A DNA stretch of 64,000 bases from an uncultured Carboxylicivirga sp. (GCF_963674565.1 NZ_OY771430.1:4712001-4776000); one strand, 5' to 3'; shown: positions 8,313-17,605, numbered from the stretch's first letter. Made by a program: numbers and translations. Notes: generated from the sequence alone by a model not told the origin.

Positions 8313-11276
8313 ATGAAGCAATACTGGAAAAGCATTGAAGAATTAATACCCGAGGAAGAAGTTGTTCAGGAGAAGAAGTCTTCTTATGTATTGAGCGACG
8401 GGAAGGATTCTTCAACAAATTCGCGTCGCGACTTTCTGAAGTACTTCGGATTTAGTATCGCCTCGGCTGCTGTTCTGGCAGGATGCGAACGCCCTGTAAA
8501 GAAAGCCATCCCTTTATTGATACAGCCGGAAGAGGTGAAGCCCGGTACAGCTAATTATTACGCATCGTCGTTTTACGATGGATCAGAAATGGTGCCTATA
8601 CTGGTTAAGGTCAGAGACGGTCGCCCAATAAAGATTGAAGGAAATGACATGTGTAAGATGACCGGAGGTTCGGCATCAGCAAGAATACAGGCCTCTTTAC
8701 TCAATTTATATGATGAGTCACGTCCGGCTCAACCAATGCAGGATGGGAAAGCTACAACCTGGGAACAGGTGGATGCTGATTTGTTGAAGATATTGAGTGA
8801 ATGGGATGCAGGGAAGGAATTTGTGATTCTGACATCAACTATCATAAGTCCTTCAACAAAAAAGCTACTGGCTGATTTTAAAGCAAAATATCCATTTGTT
8901 GTTCATGAAATATTTGATGCATATTCGTATTCAGCATTGCGCGAATCATTTGCATTAAATTATGGTGAAGCAATCGTACCTTCTTACCGTTTTAATGCGG
9001 CTAAACTGGTTGTTGGTTTTAATGCTGATTTTCTGGGGACCTGGTTGCAACCGGTTACTTTTGGTCGTCAGTATGCTTCAGCAAGGAAGTTAACCGAAGG
9101 ACAACGCGAGATGATGCGTCATGTACAGTTTGAATCCACCATGACGTTAACGGGTTCAAATGCCGATGAACGTGTTCCGATGGCTGCTTCAGACGAAGCA
9201 CATTATATCGCAGCCTTATTTTCTGTATTAGCCGGTAAAGCCGGTGTGTCAGCACCAACAGTAAGCGCACCTGAACAAATACAAAAAATTGCAGAAGAAC
9301 TTTGGTCTGCAAAAGGTAAATCCCTGGTTGTGTCGGGCAGTAATGATGTGGATGTCCAATCAATGGTATGTGGTATCAATCATATCCTCGAAAGTGAAGG
9401 GAATACCATTCGCTTGGATTACCCAATCAGTTTATTTGAAGGAAAGGATAAGGATTTTGAAGATCTGTTAAACAGAATTGAAGCAGATCAGGTAGGAGCT
9501 GTTATGTTATGGAATACCAATCCTTTGTATCACCTTCCTTTGGATGAAAAAACTCAGAATGTACTTGCTAAAGTAGATTTGAAAATTGCGGTTCATTCGC
9601 AGCAAACAGAATCTGCATTAGCATGCAAATATGTTTTGCCGGCTCCTCATTTTCTCGAAAGTTGGGATGACTCAGAGTTGGTTTCAGGATTATTTACACT
9701 AACTCAACCTGCTATACGTCCTTTATTTAAAACACGTCATGCTCAGGAAAACCTGATGGCATGGGCTGGTATTGAGGGTAAGTATTACGATTTTATCAAG
9801 TTAAACTGGAAAGAGAATATCTATAATATCACCTTGTCACAAGGTAAACAGTTCGAAACATTCTGGAAGACTTCTCTTAGAGATGGTTTGGTATTTGATG
9901 AGACAAAGAAAAAAAGTGTTCCTTCCTTTTCTGGGGTTGACACCAGTTTTATATCAAAGTATGCCAATCCTGTTTCAGGAAATGAATTAGAGCTTATACT
10001 TTATCAGAATGTTCCAATTGGAGATGGAACATTGGCAAATAATCCCTGGTTACAGGAATTGCCCGATCCGGTTAGTCGCGTTTGTTGGGATAACTATGTA
10101 GCTGTTTCGCCAGCATTCGCTGCGTTAAGAGGATGGAGTCAGGGTGATATTGTTGCAGTGAATGGAATTGAATTACCTGTTTTGATTCAACCGGGGCAGG
10201 CAAGAAATACCTTGGCTATTGCGGTTGGTTACGGACGTAAGAATGCCGGCCGAGTTGCAACTGATCTGGGTAAGAATGTTTATCCTTTAGTAAAAATGAA
10301 GAATGGCAATCGCCAGTATTTCGTTGAGAATGTTGATGCTGTTGCAACAGGAGCAACCTATGAGTTGGCTGCCACACAGTCTCATCATTCCATGGAAGGA
10401 CGAGCATTGGTGAGAGAAACAACCATTGCTGAATACTTAAAGAATCCAGCCTCAGGAAATGAAAAACACGAAGAGGTTGAAAAATTGCATACAACCCTTT
10501 ATCATGAGCATGAATACAAAGGACATCATTGGGGATTGGTTATCGATCTGAATTCATGTATTGGTTGTAATGCTTGTGTTGTAGCTTGTTCGGCGGAGAA
10601 TAATGTGCCTGTTGTAGGACGAAATGAAGTACGCAGATCACATGAAATGCACTGGTTAAGATTGGATCGTTATTACGCAGGCGAATCTGATAATCCCGAA
10701 GTGGTTCGTCAACCGGTTATGTGTCAGCATTGCGATAATGCTCCTTGTGAGAATGTTTGTCCGGTAGCTGCTACGAACCATAGCTCCGAAGGTATTAACC
10801 AGATGGCTTATAACCGTTGTATTGGTACTCGTTATTGTAATAATAACTGTCCTTATAAAGTGCGTCGTTTTAACTGGTATGATTATACCGGAGCCGACAC
10901 TATTCCAAATAACCGTGTCGATCCTGCCGGAATGACCCTTGATCTTAAACGAATGGTTCTCAATCCGGATGTTACCATACGTGCTAAAGGAGTTATTGAG
11001 AAATGTTCGATGTGTATTCAGCGTATTCAGGAGAAGAAATTAACAGCTAAGCGTGAAGGAAGAATGCTGGAAGACGGAGAAATTAAAACAGCATGTCAAC
11101 AGACTTGTCCTGCCGATGCGATCACTTTTGGTGATGTGAATGATCCAAACAGTAAAGTATCTAAATTATTGAAAGATGCCCGTCATTATGGATTATTGGA
11201 AGAGCTGCATACCTTACCATCGGTTGTTTATTTGAGTAAAGTAAGAAATAAAGATCAAAATAAAACGCTAAGCTAA
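8313..11276 (+). CDS. actB: Alternative complex III subunit B, iron-sulfur protein with molybdopterin-oxidoreductase-like domain
   Basis: 987-residue periplasmic subunit carrying the iron-sulfur wire of alternative complex III. A twin-arginine motif SRRDFLK at 37-43 is followed by a hydrophobic stretch ending LAGC (Cys58), so it may be a Tat-exported lipoprotein anchored at that cysteine. Residues about 65-720 resemble molybdopterin oxidoreductases, though in this family the domain carries no cofactor. From about residue 749 come the ferredoxin-like clusters: CIGCNACVVAC, CQHCDNAPCENVC, CIGTRYCNNNC, and CSMC with CQQTC. Its stop codon overlaps the actC start by one base (TAATG), so the two are translationally coupled. 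Confidence 0.95.
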   Translation: MKQYWKSIEELIPEEEVVQEKKSSYVLSDGKDSSTNSRRDFLKYFGFSIASAAVLAGCERPVKKAIPLLIQPEEVKPGTANYYASSFYDGSEMVPILVKVRDGRPIKIEGNDMCKMTGGSASARIQASLLNLYDESRPAQPMQDGKATTWEQVDADLLKILSEWDAGKEFVILTSTIISPSTKKLLADFKAKYPFVVHEIFDAYSYSALRESFALNYGEAIVPSYRFNAAKLVVGFNADFLGTWLQPVTFGRQYASARKLTEGQREMMRHVQFESTMTLTGSNADERVPMAASDEAHYIAALFSVLAGKAGVSAPTVSAPEQIQKIAEELWSAKGKSLVVSGSNDVDVQSMVCGINHILESEGNTIRLDYPISLFEGKDKDFEDLLNRIEADQVGAVMLWNTNPLYHLPLDEKTQNVLAKVDLKIAVHSQQTESALACKYVLPAPHFLESWDDSELVSGLFTLTQPAIRPLFKTRHAQENLMAWAGIEGKYYDFIKLNWKENIYNITLSQGKQFETFWKTSLRDGLVFDETKKKSVPSFSGVDTSFISKYANPVSGNELELILYQNVPIGDGTLANNPWLQELPDPVSRVCWDNYVAVSPAFAALRGWSQGDIVAVNGIELPVLIQPGQARNTLAIAVGYGRKNAGRVATDLGKNVYPLVKMKNGNRQYFVENVDAVATGATYELAATQSHHSMEGRALVRETTIAEYLKNPASGNEKHEEVEKLHTTLYHEHEYKGHHWGLVIDLNSCIGCNACVVACSAENNVPVVGRNEVRRSHEMHWLRLDRYYAGESDNPEVVRQPVMCQHCDNAPCENVCPVAATNHSSEGINQMAYNRCIGTRYCNNNCPYKVRRFNWYDYTGADTIPNNRVDPAGMTLDLKRMVLNPDVTIRAKGVIEKCSMCIQRIQEKKLTAKREGRMLEDGEIKTACQQTCPADAITFGDVNDPNSKVSKLLKDARHYGLLEELHTLPSVVYLSKVRNKDQNKTLS

Positions 11277-12643
11277 TGTACGTATCGCCAGTAAGAGAAC
11301 CGCTCATTAGCGGAGAAAAAAGCTATAGTAAAGTCACCGAGGAAATATATGCACCGATGACAGGCCGGCCGGGTAAAACCTGGTATGCTGGTCTTACATT
11401 GGCACTTATTGCATTGATGTTTGGTTTGTTTTCCATCTTTGTTACGGTATGGGATGGAATAGGAACCTGGGGACTGAACCGAACCATCGGTTGGGGTTGG
11501 GGTATTACCAACTTTGTATGGTGGGTTGGTATTGGTCATGCCGGTACATTTATTTCTGCCATCTTATTATTATTCCGTCAGAAGTGGCGTACATCCATTA
11601 ACAGAAGTGCAGAGGCAATGACCATCTTTGCTGTAATGTGTGCCGGGCTCTTCCCACTGATTCACATGGGACGTTTGCCTCTGGGATTTTTTATTTTTCC
11701 ATATCCAAACACACGGGATGTATGGGTCAACTTTAACTCCCCACTTCTTTGGGACGTTTTTGCCATATCAACCTACCTGACTGTTTCTTTATTATTCTGG
11801 TATATGGGATTGATTCCTGATATTGGTACAATACGCGACAGACTTAAAAATGGTATTAAAAAGAAGATTTATGCTTTTTTGAGTTTTGGTTGGACAGGAT
11901 CAGCTCGTCACTGGATGAGACATGAATCGATGAGTTTGATTTTGGCAGGTTTGGCTGCTCCATTGGTACTTTCAGTGCATACCATTGTAAGTTTCGACTT
12001 TGCCACCTCAGTTATACCGGGTTGGCATACAACCATCTTTCCGCCATATTTTGTGTCGGGTGCGGTATTCTCAGGTTTTGCCATGGTATTGACCTTGATG
12101 ATTATTACCCGAAAAGCGATCAATCTGGAAGACTATATTACCAAGGCGCATCTTGAATCGATGAACAAGATTATTATTGCGACAGGTTCAATTGTAGGTA
12201 TAGCATATATTACTGAGTTGTTTATAGCCTGGTATTCAGGTGTTATATATGAACAATATGCTTTCATTAACCGTGCTTTCGGACCTTATTGGTGGGCTTA
12301 CTGGATTATGATGACCTGTAATGTTATTACTCCTCAGTTATTCTGGATTAAAAAGATACGACGCAGTTTTGTTGCTACTTTTATCATCTCAATTTTTGTA
12401 AATATTGGTATGTGGTTCGAACGCTTTGTAATTATTGTTACTTCTCTGCACCGCGACTTTCTGCCATCAAGCTGGAGTATGTATTCTCCAACATGGGTTG
12501 AAGTTGGAATCTACTTAGGAACTTTTGGATTGTTCTTTACATTGTTCTTCTTGTTTATTCGCTTCTTCCCGGTAATTGCTATTGCTGAAGTGAAGAGTGT
12601 TTTGAAAACATCTGCAGAGAAATTTATTAAAAAAGGAAAATAA
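11276..12643 (+). CDS. actC: Alternative complex III subunit C, NrfD-like quinol-binding membrane protein
   Basis: 455-residue NrfD/PsrC-family integral membrane subunit that binds the quinol in alternative complex III. About ten hydrophobic helices are visible, beginning near residue 37 (GLTLALIALMFGLFSIF). FVWWVGIGHAGTFISAILLL and IHMGRLPLGFFIFPYPNTR are typical ActC stretches; conserved His and Asp residues in these helices are the expected quinol and proton contacts. The ATG shares one base with the actB stop. A short gap of 6 bases separates it from actD. Confidence 0.94.
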   Translation: MYVSPVREPLISGEKSYSKVTEEIYAPMTGRPGKTWYAGLTLALIALMFGLFSIFVTVWDGIGTWGLNRTIGWGWGITNFVWWVGIGHAGTFISAILLLFRQKWRTSINRSAEAMTIFAVMCAGLFPLIHMGRLPLGFFIFPYPNTRDVWVNFNSPLLWDVFAISTYLTVSLLFWYMGLIPDIGTIRDRLKNGIKKKIYAFLSFGWTGSARHWMRHESMSLILAGLAAPLVLSVHTIVSFDFATSVIPGWHTTIFPPYFVSGAVFSGFAMVLTLMIITRKAINLEDYITKAHLESMNKIIIATGSIVGIAYITELFIAWYSGVIYEQYAFINRAFGPYWWAYWIMMTCNVITPQLFWIKKIRRSFVATFIISIFVNIGMWFERFVIIVTSLHRDFLPSSWSMYSPTWVEVGIYLGTFGLFFTLFFLFIRFFPVIAIAEVKSVLKTSAEKFIKKGK

Positions 12644-12649
12644 AGAGCT

Positions 12650-13171
12650 ATGAAGAATAAGACATACGTTTCAGGATATTTTCCGGATGATAAGGATTTG
12701 ATAGTAGCCATCAAAGAGCTACAGGAAAAAAATGTGGATATCACTGATGTCCGGACTCCTTTTCCTGTGCATGGATTAGATAAAGTATTAAAGATGCGCC
12801 GTTCAAGATTGCCACGGGCTGGTTTTGTGGCGGGAGCAATTGGTTCCATGATTGGTTTTGGTTTTCAGGCCTGGGTTTTTACTGAAGCATGGCCATTAAA
12901 TTTTGGTGGTAAACCCTACTTATCGGTGCCTTCATTTGTTCCTGTAACTTTTGAATTAACTGTGTTGTTTGCAGCTTTCGCATTAGTTTTTGGCTTTCTT
13001 ATTAGAAGTAGTCTGGGGCCGGGAGCCGATAATCATATTTTTGATGAAGAAGTAACCAATGATCGATTCCAGATTTTATTGGAAGCCAAAGAAGAAAATG
13101 CTGAGTCACTGCAGGAGTCATTGCAATCGGTGGGAGCATTGGGAGTTCAATTACACGAAGTTAAATCATAA
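12650..13171 (+). CDS. actD: Alternative complex III subunit D (DUF3341)
   Basis: 173 residues matching the DUF3341 family, the small membrane subunit of alternative complex III. An N-terminal cytoplasmic domain (VSGYFPDDKDLIVAIKELQEKN, then TPFPVHGLDKVL) is followed by two helices: about 60-82 (AGFVAGAIGSMIGFGFQAWVF) and 102-124. GGKPYLSVPSFVPVTFELTVL between them is the most conserved part of the family. The C-terminal tail is acidic. It lies between actC and the ActF-type gene with 6- and 9-base gaps. Confidence 0.93.
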   Translation: MKNKTYVSGYFPDDKDLIVAIKELQEKNVDITDVRTPFPVHGLDKVLKMRRSRLPRAGFVAGAIGSMIGFGFQAWVFTEAWPLNFGGKPYLSVPSFVPVTFELTVLFAAFALVFGFLIRSSLGPGADNHIFDEEVTNDRFQILLEAKEENAESLQESLQSVGALGVQLHEVKS

Positions 13172-13180
13172 ACGATAATC

Positions 13181-14347
13181 ATGTATAAGTCATTTGAATT
13201 TACGCAAAAGCTAAAAACCTTCTTGATTGTGCTAATGGTTATCGGGGCTGTATTAACAGTTGCCGGGGTGTTTTTGAACCTCGACCATTCTCATCGGATA
13301 TGGGCAAATGTGCTGTTAAATGGTTTTTATTTCACCGCCATTGCAATGGGAGGAGCCTTTTTTGTGGTGGTTCATATATTAGGTGAGTCGGGCTGGCATA
13401 CCGCAATTCAACGTATCCCTGAGGCCATGGGACAATATGTTCCATATGGTGGAGTGATTATGTTATTGGTGTTGGTTGGTATGCACGATATTTATCACTG
13501 GAGTCATACCGAGGATATGGATGAAATACTGCAAGGTAAGAGTGGCTTTTTAAATCCCGTGTTTTTTAGTATTCGTACAGTTGTTTATATCGCACTCTGG
13601 ACTTTTCTTGTGAGAAAAATACGTAAGCTATCATTGGCCTCTGATGGATCAACTGATTTAAAGCTTTTTACCCGTAGTCGTAACTGGGCCGGTGTTTTTA
13701 TTGTGTTATTTGCCATAACCAGTTCTACTTCAGCTTGGGATTGGATTATGTCTGTTGATGCCCATTGGTACAGTACCTTATTTGGATGGTATATCTTTGT
13801 GAGTTCTTTTGTATCGGCAGTTGCGGTAATCATCATTTTGTTGTTTGTTTTAAGACGAATGGGTTATATGGATCATGTAAATGATGAACACATGCATGAT
13901 TTAGGAAAATATCTGTTTGGCTTTAGTATATTCTGGATGTATCTGTGGATATCGCAGTATTTGTTGATCTGGTACAGTAATATACCTGAAGAGACAGTTT
14001 ACTTTGTAAAACGTCAGAATGATTTTCAAATCATATTCTGGGCTAATATTCTGATCAACTTCTTAACACCGTTTTTAGTTCTGATGCCACGCGGTACCAA
14101 GCGTAAAATGAATTGGTTGCTAATTGCTGCAGTAATTGTTTTTGTTGGTCACTGGATAGATTTATATGTAGCTATTTGGCCAGGTGCCGTTGGTCATGCT
14201 GAATTTGGAGTTCTTGAAATTGGTATGACAATACTTGTGGCAGGGGTCTTTTTATTCTTGTTTTTCAAGCAGTTTGCAAAAGCTCCTGTGGTACCAGAGA
14301 ATCATCCATACTTTAAAGAGAGTTTTGATTATGACAACATTCGCTGA
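13181..14347 (+). CDS. actF: Alternative complex III subunit F-type membrane protein
   Basis: 388-residue polytopic membrane protein of the ActF family, a ten-helix subunit related to ActC that completes the membrane arm of alternative complex III. Seen: helices from residue 13 onward, GGAFFVVVHILGESGWHTAIQRIPEAMG, SSTSAWDWIMSVDAHWYSTLFGWY and YLLIWYSNIPEETVYF, which are characteristic of the family. In the published Rhodothermus and Flavobacterium clusters, as I recall them, actE precedes actF; here actF comes first. Its stop lies one base before the preferred actE start. Confidence 0.9.
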   Translation: MYKSFEFTQKLKTFLIVLMVIGAVLTVAGVFLNLDHSHRIWANVLLNGFYFTAIAMGGAFFVVVHILGESGWHTAIQRIPEAMGQYVPYGGVIMLLVLVGMHDIYHWSHTEDMDEILQGKSGFLNPVFFSIRTVVYIALWTFLVRKIRKLSLASDGSTDLKLFTRSRNWAGVFIVLFAITSSTSAWDWIMSVDAHWYSTLFGWYIFVSSFVSAVAVIIILLFVLRRMGYMDHVNDEHMHDLGKYLFGFSIFWMYLWISQYLLIWYSNIPEETVYFVKRQNDFQIIFWANILINFLTPFLVLMPRGTKRKMNWLLIAAVIVFVGHWIDLYVAIWPGAVGHAEFGVLEIGMTILVAGVFLFLFFKQFAKAPVVPENHPYFKESFDYDNIR

Positions 14348-14348
14348 T

Positions 14349-14909
14349 ATGAAGAAATCTATAAAAACAATAACCCTGGGTGTTGCCTTTCTTGCCTTAA
14401 TGGCTTCGTGTGATAAAAACAGAAACCATCCCGGATATAGTTATTTCCCCGATATGGAGCAATCGCAGGCTTATGAAACATATGCCGAGAATCCTGTTTG
14501 GAATGATGGAAAGACCAATCAATTACCACCAGAAGGTACAGTACCTCGTGAGATGATTCCTTATGACTTCGAAAAGACCGATGTGAATCGTACGTGGGCT
14601 GGTCAGGAGTTAGAAAACCCTTATCATGGAGAGACTGAGATTGTGGAAAGGGGTAAAGAATTATACGGAATATATTGTATTAATTGCCATGGTGAAAAAG
14701 GAGATGGCAAAGGATTTTTATATACTTCGGGTAAATATCCTTATCCTCCAGCAACCCTTTTATCTGATAAGATCAGAAATAATCCGGATGGAGAAATTTT
14801 TCATGTAATAACAACAGGATTCGGAATGATGGGATCGCACGCAGCACAAGTTGTTCCCGACGATCGATGGAAAATTATTACTTACATCCGACAAGAACTG
14901 CATCAGTAA
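14349..14909 (+). CDS. actE: Alternative complex III subunit E, monohaem cytochrome c lipoprotein
   Basis: I start this at the ATG at 14349, because MKKSIKTITLGVAFLALMASC then forms a proper lipoprotein signal peptide with the lipobox LMASC; an in-frame ATG at 14331 overlaps actF and adds non-signal residues. The mature part is a class I cytochrome c with one haem site CINCH and GKGFLYTSGKYPYPPATL nearby, followed by GEIFHVITTGFGMMGSHA, where a methionine could be the sixth haem ligand. It would shuttle electrons from the complex to the caa3 oxidase. 186 residues. Last gene of the operon, followed by a terminator. Confidence 0.92.
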   Translation: MKKSIKTITLGVAFLALMASCDKNRNHPGYSYFPDMEQSQAYETYAENPVWNDGKTNQLPPEGTVPREMIPYDFEKTDVNRTWAGQELENPYHGETEIVERGKELYGIYCINCHGEKGDGKGFLYTSGKYPYPPATLLSDKIRNNPDGEIFHVITTGFGMMGSHAAQVVPDDRWKIITYIRQELHQ

Positions 14910-14927
14910 TAGTTTGTATTTAAATAA

Positions 14928-14964
14928 AAAGCCACCGGAGTTATTGCAACGGTGGCTTTCTTGT
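14928..14964. terminator. Terminator at the end of the alternative complex III operon
   Basis: A stem of GCCACCG with CGGTGGC plus flanking A/T pairs and a loop of about 12 bases. It is A-rich on the left and T-rich on the right, so it can serve both actE and the convergent SPOR-like gene. Confidence 0.75.
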
Positions 14965-14978
14965 TATATACAGCTATG

Positions 14979-15734
14979 TTATAATCTTATCCCGTCTGTT
15001 GAAACAGGTACAGTAATGTTCTCTTTAGTATTATTTTCAGTAGGTATTGTAGATGCTAAATTTGTATCAGATGTACCTTCTTCTTCATATGCTTCTTTAA
15101 CTGTCACTTCTACAGGTTGTTCCTGTAATCGCATGGCAAGCGCATTTTGAATATTTATGCGGCGTCCATTCTTGAACGACATGATAAAGGCATCCTTAAA
15201 GCCCATGCCTTTTACAATATTTAAGAATTCTTCCGCTTCATTGTATTCAATAAATTCCCCTAAAGTGAACTGATTGATTCCTTCATAACTATCCTGCTTG
15301 ATGCCTAAAAGATTACCATCATATTTATCAAGATCAATACCCGTATAAGCTCCTATCTGGATGGCGAAAAGAATACCATCGTAATCTTCTTTGGGCAAGG
15401 CTCCTTTGTGAGTGTTGTATACGATCTGACTGATTGTATCTTCCTGAGTTTTGACTTCAGTTTTGGTAACTATGGTGTCTTGTGGTATTATCACCTCAGC
15501 TTGCATAGGTGCTTTATCTACTGAGCTACTGATGCCGGGAAGCAAAATCAATCCTTTAAATAAAAGAATAGAAATCAAAGACACAAAAAATACTAACTGA
15601 AAGTATAAATTTCGACGAAGCGATCCAATTTTAGTAGATTTTTTATGGCTGGAAGAGCGTAGCCGCTCAATTTCTTTTTCCATAGCTTCTATCCGAAGCC
15701 TTGTTTTTTGCTCGGTGAACTCGTTTTCGGACAT
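14979..15734 (-). CDS. Membrane-anchored SPOR-like domain protein
   Basis: 251 residues with a charged N-terminal coiled coil (about 5-35), one membrane helix (about 46-68, LYFQLVFFVSLISILLFKGLILL) and an extracytoplasmic region. Residues about 123-195 read AIQIGAYTG ... FTLGEFIEYNEAEEFLNIVKGMGFKDAFIMSFKNGRRI, the pattern of SPOR-like domains in Bacteroidota (strand, strand, helix, then GFKDAFxxxFxNGxRI). SPOR domains bind denuded peptidoglycan at division sites, but this divergent form may do something else. The C-terminus is acidic and low in complexity. A 19-bp inverted repeat lies upstream at 15760-15778. Confidence 0.75.
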   Translation of the reverse strand: MSENEFTEQKTRLRIEAMEKEIERLRSSSHKKSTKIGSLRRNLYFQLVFFVSLISILLFKGLILLPGISSSVDKAPMQAEVIIPQDTIVTKTEVKTQEDTISQIVYNTHKGALPKEDYDGILFAIQIGAYTGIDLDKYDGNLLGIKQDSYEGINQFTLGEFIEYNEAEEFLNIVKGMGFKDAFIMSFKNGRRINIQNALAMRLQEQPVEVTVKEAYEEEGTSDTNLASTIPTENNTKENITVPVSTDGIRL

Positions 15735-15759
15735 GTCAGGTGTTTTAATTAAGCACTAA

Positions 15760-15778
15760 AATAGTTTAAAAAACTATT
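15760..15778. repeat. Inverted repeat upstream of the SPOR-like gene
   Basis: AATAGTTT, AAA, AAACTATT: a perfect 8-3-8 palindrome, 26 bases before the start of the SPOR-like gene. It could be an operator, but the region is AT-rich and the repeat may be chance. Confidence 0.35.
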
Positions 15779-15869
15779 GATTTTGCACAATTTCTACTTT
15801 TTTTACACGTTTACGTCCTTTTTTGTTGCTTTAAGTATGTTAAAATGAATTAAAACGGATCAGTTACAG

Positions 15870-16484
15870 TTAATATCCGGCTGCATCTAAGACTTCAATA
15901 ATGGATGGATAAGTATTTCCCTTTACCTTATTCAATTGTGTGACGCTTAACCATTGGGCACTGGCAATGTTCTCTTCTGTTTGAGGTACAGGATTTTCTG
16001 AGCCATTAAACTTCATCATAAACCAGACTGTTTCTTTCAGATAATTGGTGCCTTTTTGTATATATGTATGAAAAGTAGAGCATAATTTATTTTCGAGATG
16101 AAGCGGTGCAATGCCGCATTCTTCAGTGACCTCGCGTAGTGCTGTTTCTTCAATGCTTTCGTCTTTTTCAGCTTTCCCTTTTGGTAAATCATATACTCCC
16201 AAACGATGAATTATTAACAAATCATCATTGCTATTCGATACCAATCCACCGGCGGCCATTAAAAATTTAAAGCACTTTTTCAGTTCGGTTAATAATTGTT
16301 CTTTTGGGCGACCGTAAAGAAAAGCTTGTTGAAGGTCTTTATTGTTCTCAAACGACTCAATAAATTGCTTAAGTTCATGATGCGATGTAAATTTATGCAA
16401 GGCATCAAAGTAGTTATTAATAAGGTCTTGTTCGAGCGAGTCGGTTAAAAAAAGTATTCTATCGTTGAAAAAAACTTTATACAT
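15870..16484 (-). CDS. Nudix hydrolase
   Basis: Start taken at the ATG at 16484 (MYKVFFNDRI); the frame extends upstream but would run into pyrE. 204 residues. The Nudix box is complete: GKAEKDESIEETALREVTEECGI fits Gx5Ex7REUxEExGU, so the metal-binding glutamates are intact. An N-terminal region of about 60 residues precedes the catalytic fold, as in a Bacteroidota subgroup that sits divergent to pyrE. It should hydrolyse a nucleoside diphosphate linked to another group; the substrate is unknown. Only 7 bases separate its start codon from that of pyrE. Confidence 0.88.
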   Translation of the reverse strand: MYKVFFNDRILFLTDSLEQDLINNYFDALHKFTSHHELKQFIESFENNKDLQQAFLYGRPKEQLLTELKKCFKFLMAAGGLVSNSNDDLLIIHRLGVYDLPKGKAEKDESIEETALREVTEECGIAPLHLENKLCSTFHTYIQKGTNYLKETVWFMMKFNGSENPVPQTEENIASAQWLSVTQLNKVKGNTYPSIIEVLDAAGY

Positions 16485-16487
16485 TTG
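16480..16487 (+). promoter_or_regulatory. Candidate -7 element of pyrE
   Basis: TACATTTG fits TAnnTTTG exactly and ends four bases before the pyrE ATG, overlapping the first codons of the divergent Nudix gene. No TTG is found at the usual distance upstream. If used, the pyrE mRNA would have almost no leader. Confidence 0.35.
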
Positions 16488-16491
16488 CGGC

Positions 16492-17124
16492 ATGGAAAAA
16501 TTAGCAGAAATCATAGCCAATCAGTTGTTGCAAATTAAGGCAATTAAGTTGCAACCTGCAAACCCATTTACATGGGCATCGGGATGGAAATCTCCGATCT
16601 ATTGTGATAACCGTAAAGCACTTTCTTATCCAGAAGTGCGCGATTTTATTAAGTTGCAATTTGCCCGTCTGGTATTAGAGAAATACCCGGAGGTAGACGT
16701 GGTTGCCGGAGTTGCTACTGGTGCTATAGCGCAGGGAGCTTTGGTGGCAGATGCTATTAATAAACCATTTATCTATATTCGCTCAGCAGCCAAGTCGCAT
16801 GGTATGACCAACCTTATTGAAGGTGATTTACAGCCTGGACAAAAAGTGGTTGTGATTGAAGATTTGATCTCAACAGGTGGTAGCAGTTTAAAAGCTGTTG
16901 AAGCCATTCGTGAAGCCGGAGCTGAAGTAATGGGTATGTTAGCTATCTTTACTTATGGTTTTGGTGTTGCTGAAGAGGCATTTAATGAAGCCAAGGTTGA
17001 TTTAACAACACTTAGTTCGTATGAACAAATGATTCCATACGCTAAGGAGTCGGGTTATGTAACTGCCGATGACGTGGCAACACTGCAGGAGTGGAGAAAA
17101 GATCCTGCCAACTGGAAAAAGTAA
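16492..17124 (+). CDS. pyrE: Orotate phosphoribosyltransferase
   Basis: Cytosolic enzyme of de novo pyrimidine synthesis that joins orotate and PRPP to give orotidine 5'-phosphate. Start set at the ATG at 16492 (MEKLAEIIANQLL), giving 210 residues, the usual length. The PRPP-binding motif VVVIEDLISTGGSS is present, as are NPFTWASGWKSPIYCDNR for orotate binding and AAKSHGMTN on the flexible loop. Diverges from the Nudix gene with overlapping control regions. A terminator follows. Confidence 0.96.
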   Translation: MEKLAEIIANQLLQIKAIKLQPANPFTWASGWKSPIYCDNRKALSYPEVRDFIKLQFARLVLEKYPEVDVVAGVATGAIAQGALVADAINKPFIYIRSAAKSHGMTNLIEGDLQPGQKVVVIEDLISTGGSSLKAVEAIREAGAEVMGMLAIFTYGFGVAEEAFNEAKVDLTTLSSYEQMIPYAKESGYVTADDVATLQEWRKDPANWKK

Positions 17125-17143
17125 GAAATTAGAGCATAAACTC

Positions 17144-17176
17144 AGAGCAAGTCAGCTGATGGCTTGCTCTTTTATT
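17144..17176 (+). terminator. Terminator after pyrE
   Basis: AGAGCAAG pairs with CTTGCTCT around an 11-base loop and is followed by TTTATTTT. It lies 19 bases after the pyrE stop and just ahead of the SRPBCC gene. Confidence 0.75.
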
Positions 17177-17185
17177 TTGTAAGTC

Positions 17186-17593
17186 ATGACAACGTTTGAA
17201 AGTGACATTAAGAAGTCGACCTATTCTTCTGAAATTATTTTTAATTTCCTTGCTGATTTTGATCATTTTGGTGATCTGATTCCCAAGGATAAGATAACTA
17301 ACTGGCAGTCAAATGGTGATTCGTGTCGCTTTACTATTGATCCTGTAGGTGAAGTAGGATTGCGAATTATTGAGAAAGAAGAATTTAAAACAATTAAATA
17401 TACTGCTGAAGGTAAAACTCCCTTTAATTTCTTTCTTTGGATTCAATTGAAAGAAGTTGCAGAGGATGATACACGCATCAAACTGACCATAAAGGCAGAT
17501 ATGAATCCGATGATTAAAATGGTAGCCAGTAAACCTATTAATAAATTTCTGGAAGTACTTTCAGATGCCATTGCAAAGCATCAATATCAATAA
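17186..17593 (+). CDS. SRPBCC (START-like) family protein
   Basis: 135-residue small helix-grip protein. The pattern ESDIKKSTYSSEIIFNFLADFDHFGDLIP at the N-terminus, alternating strands in the middle and a long amphipathic C-terminal helix (MVASKPINKFLEVLSDAIAKHQ) are typical of the SRPBCC/polyketide-cyclase superfamily, which binds hydrophobic ligands in a deep pocket. No signal peptide, so cytoplasmic. The ligand cannot be inferred. Follows the pyrE terminator by about ten bases, so its own promoter probably overlaps that hairpin. Confidence 0.75.
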   Translation: MTTFESDIKKSTYSSEIIFNFLADFDHFGDLIPKDKITNWQSNGDSCRFTIDPVGEVGLRIIEKEEFKTIKYTAEGKTPFNFFLWIQLKEVAEDDTRIKLTIKADMNPMIKMVASKPINKFLEVLSDAIAKHQYQ

Positions 17594-17605
17594 TATCAAT
17601 GAAAA

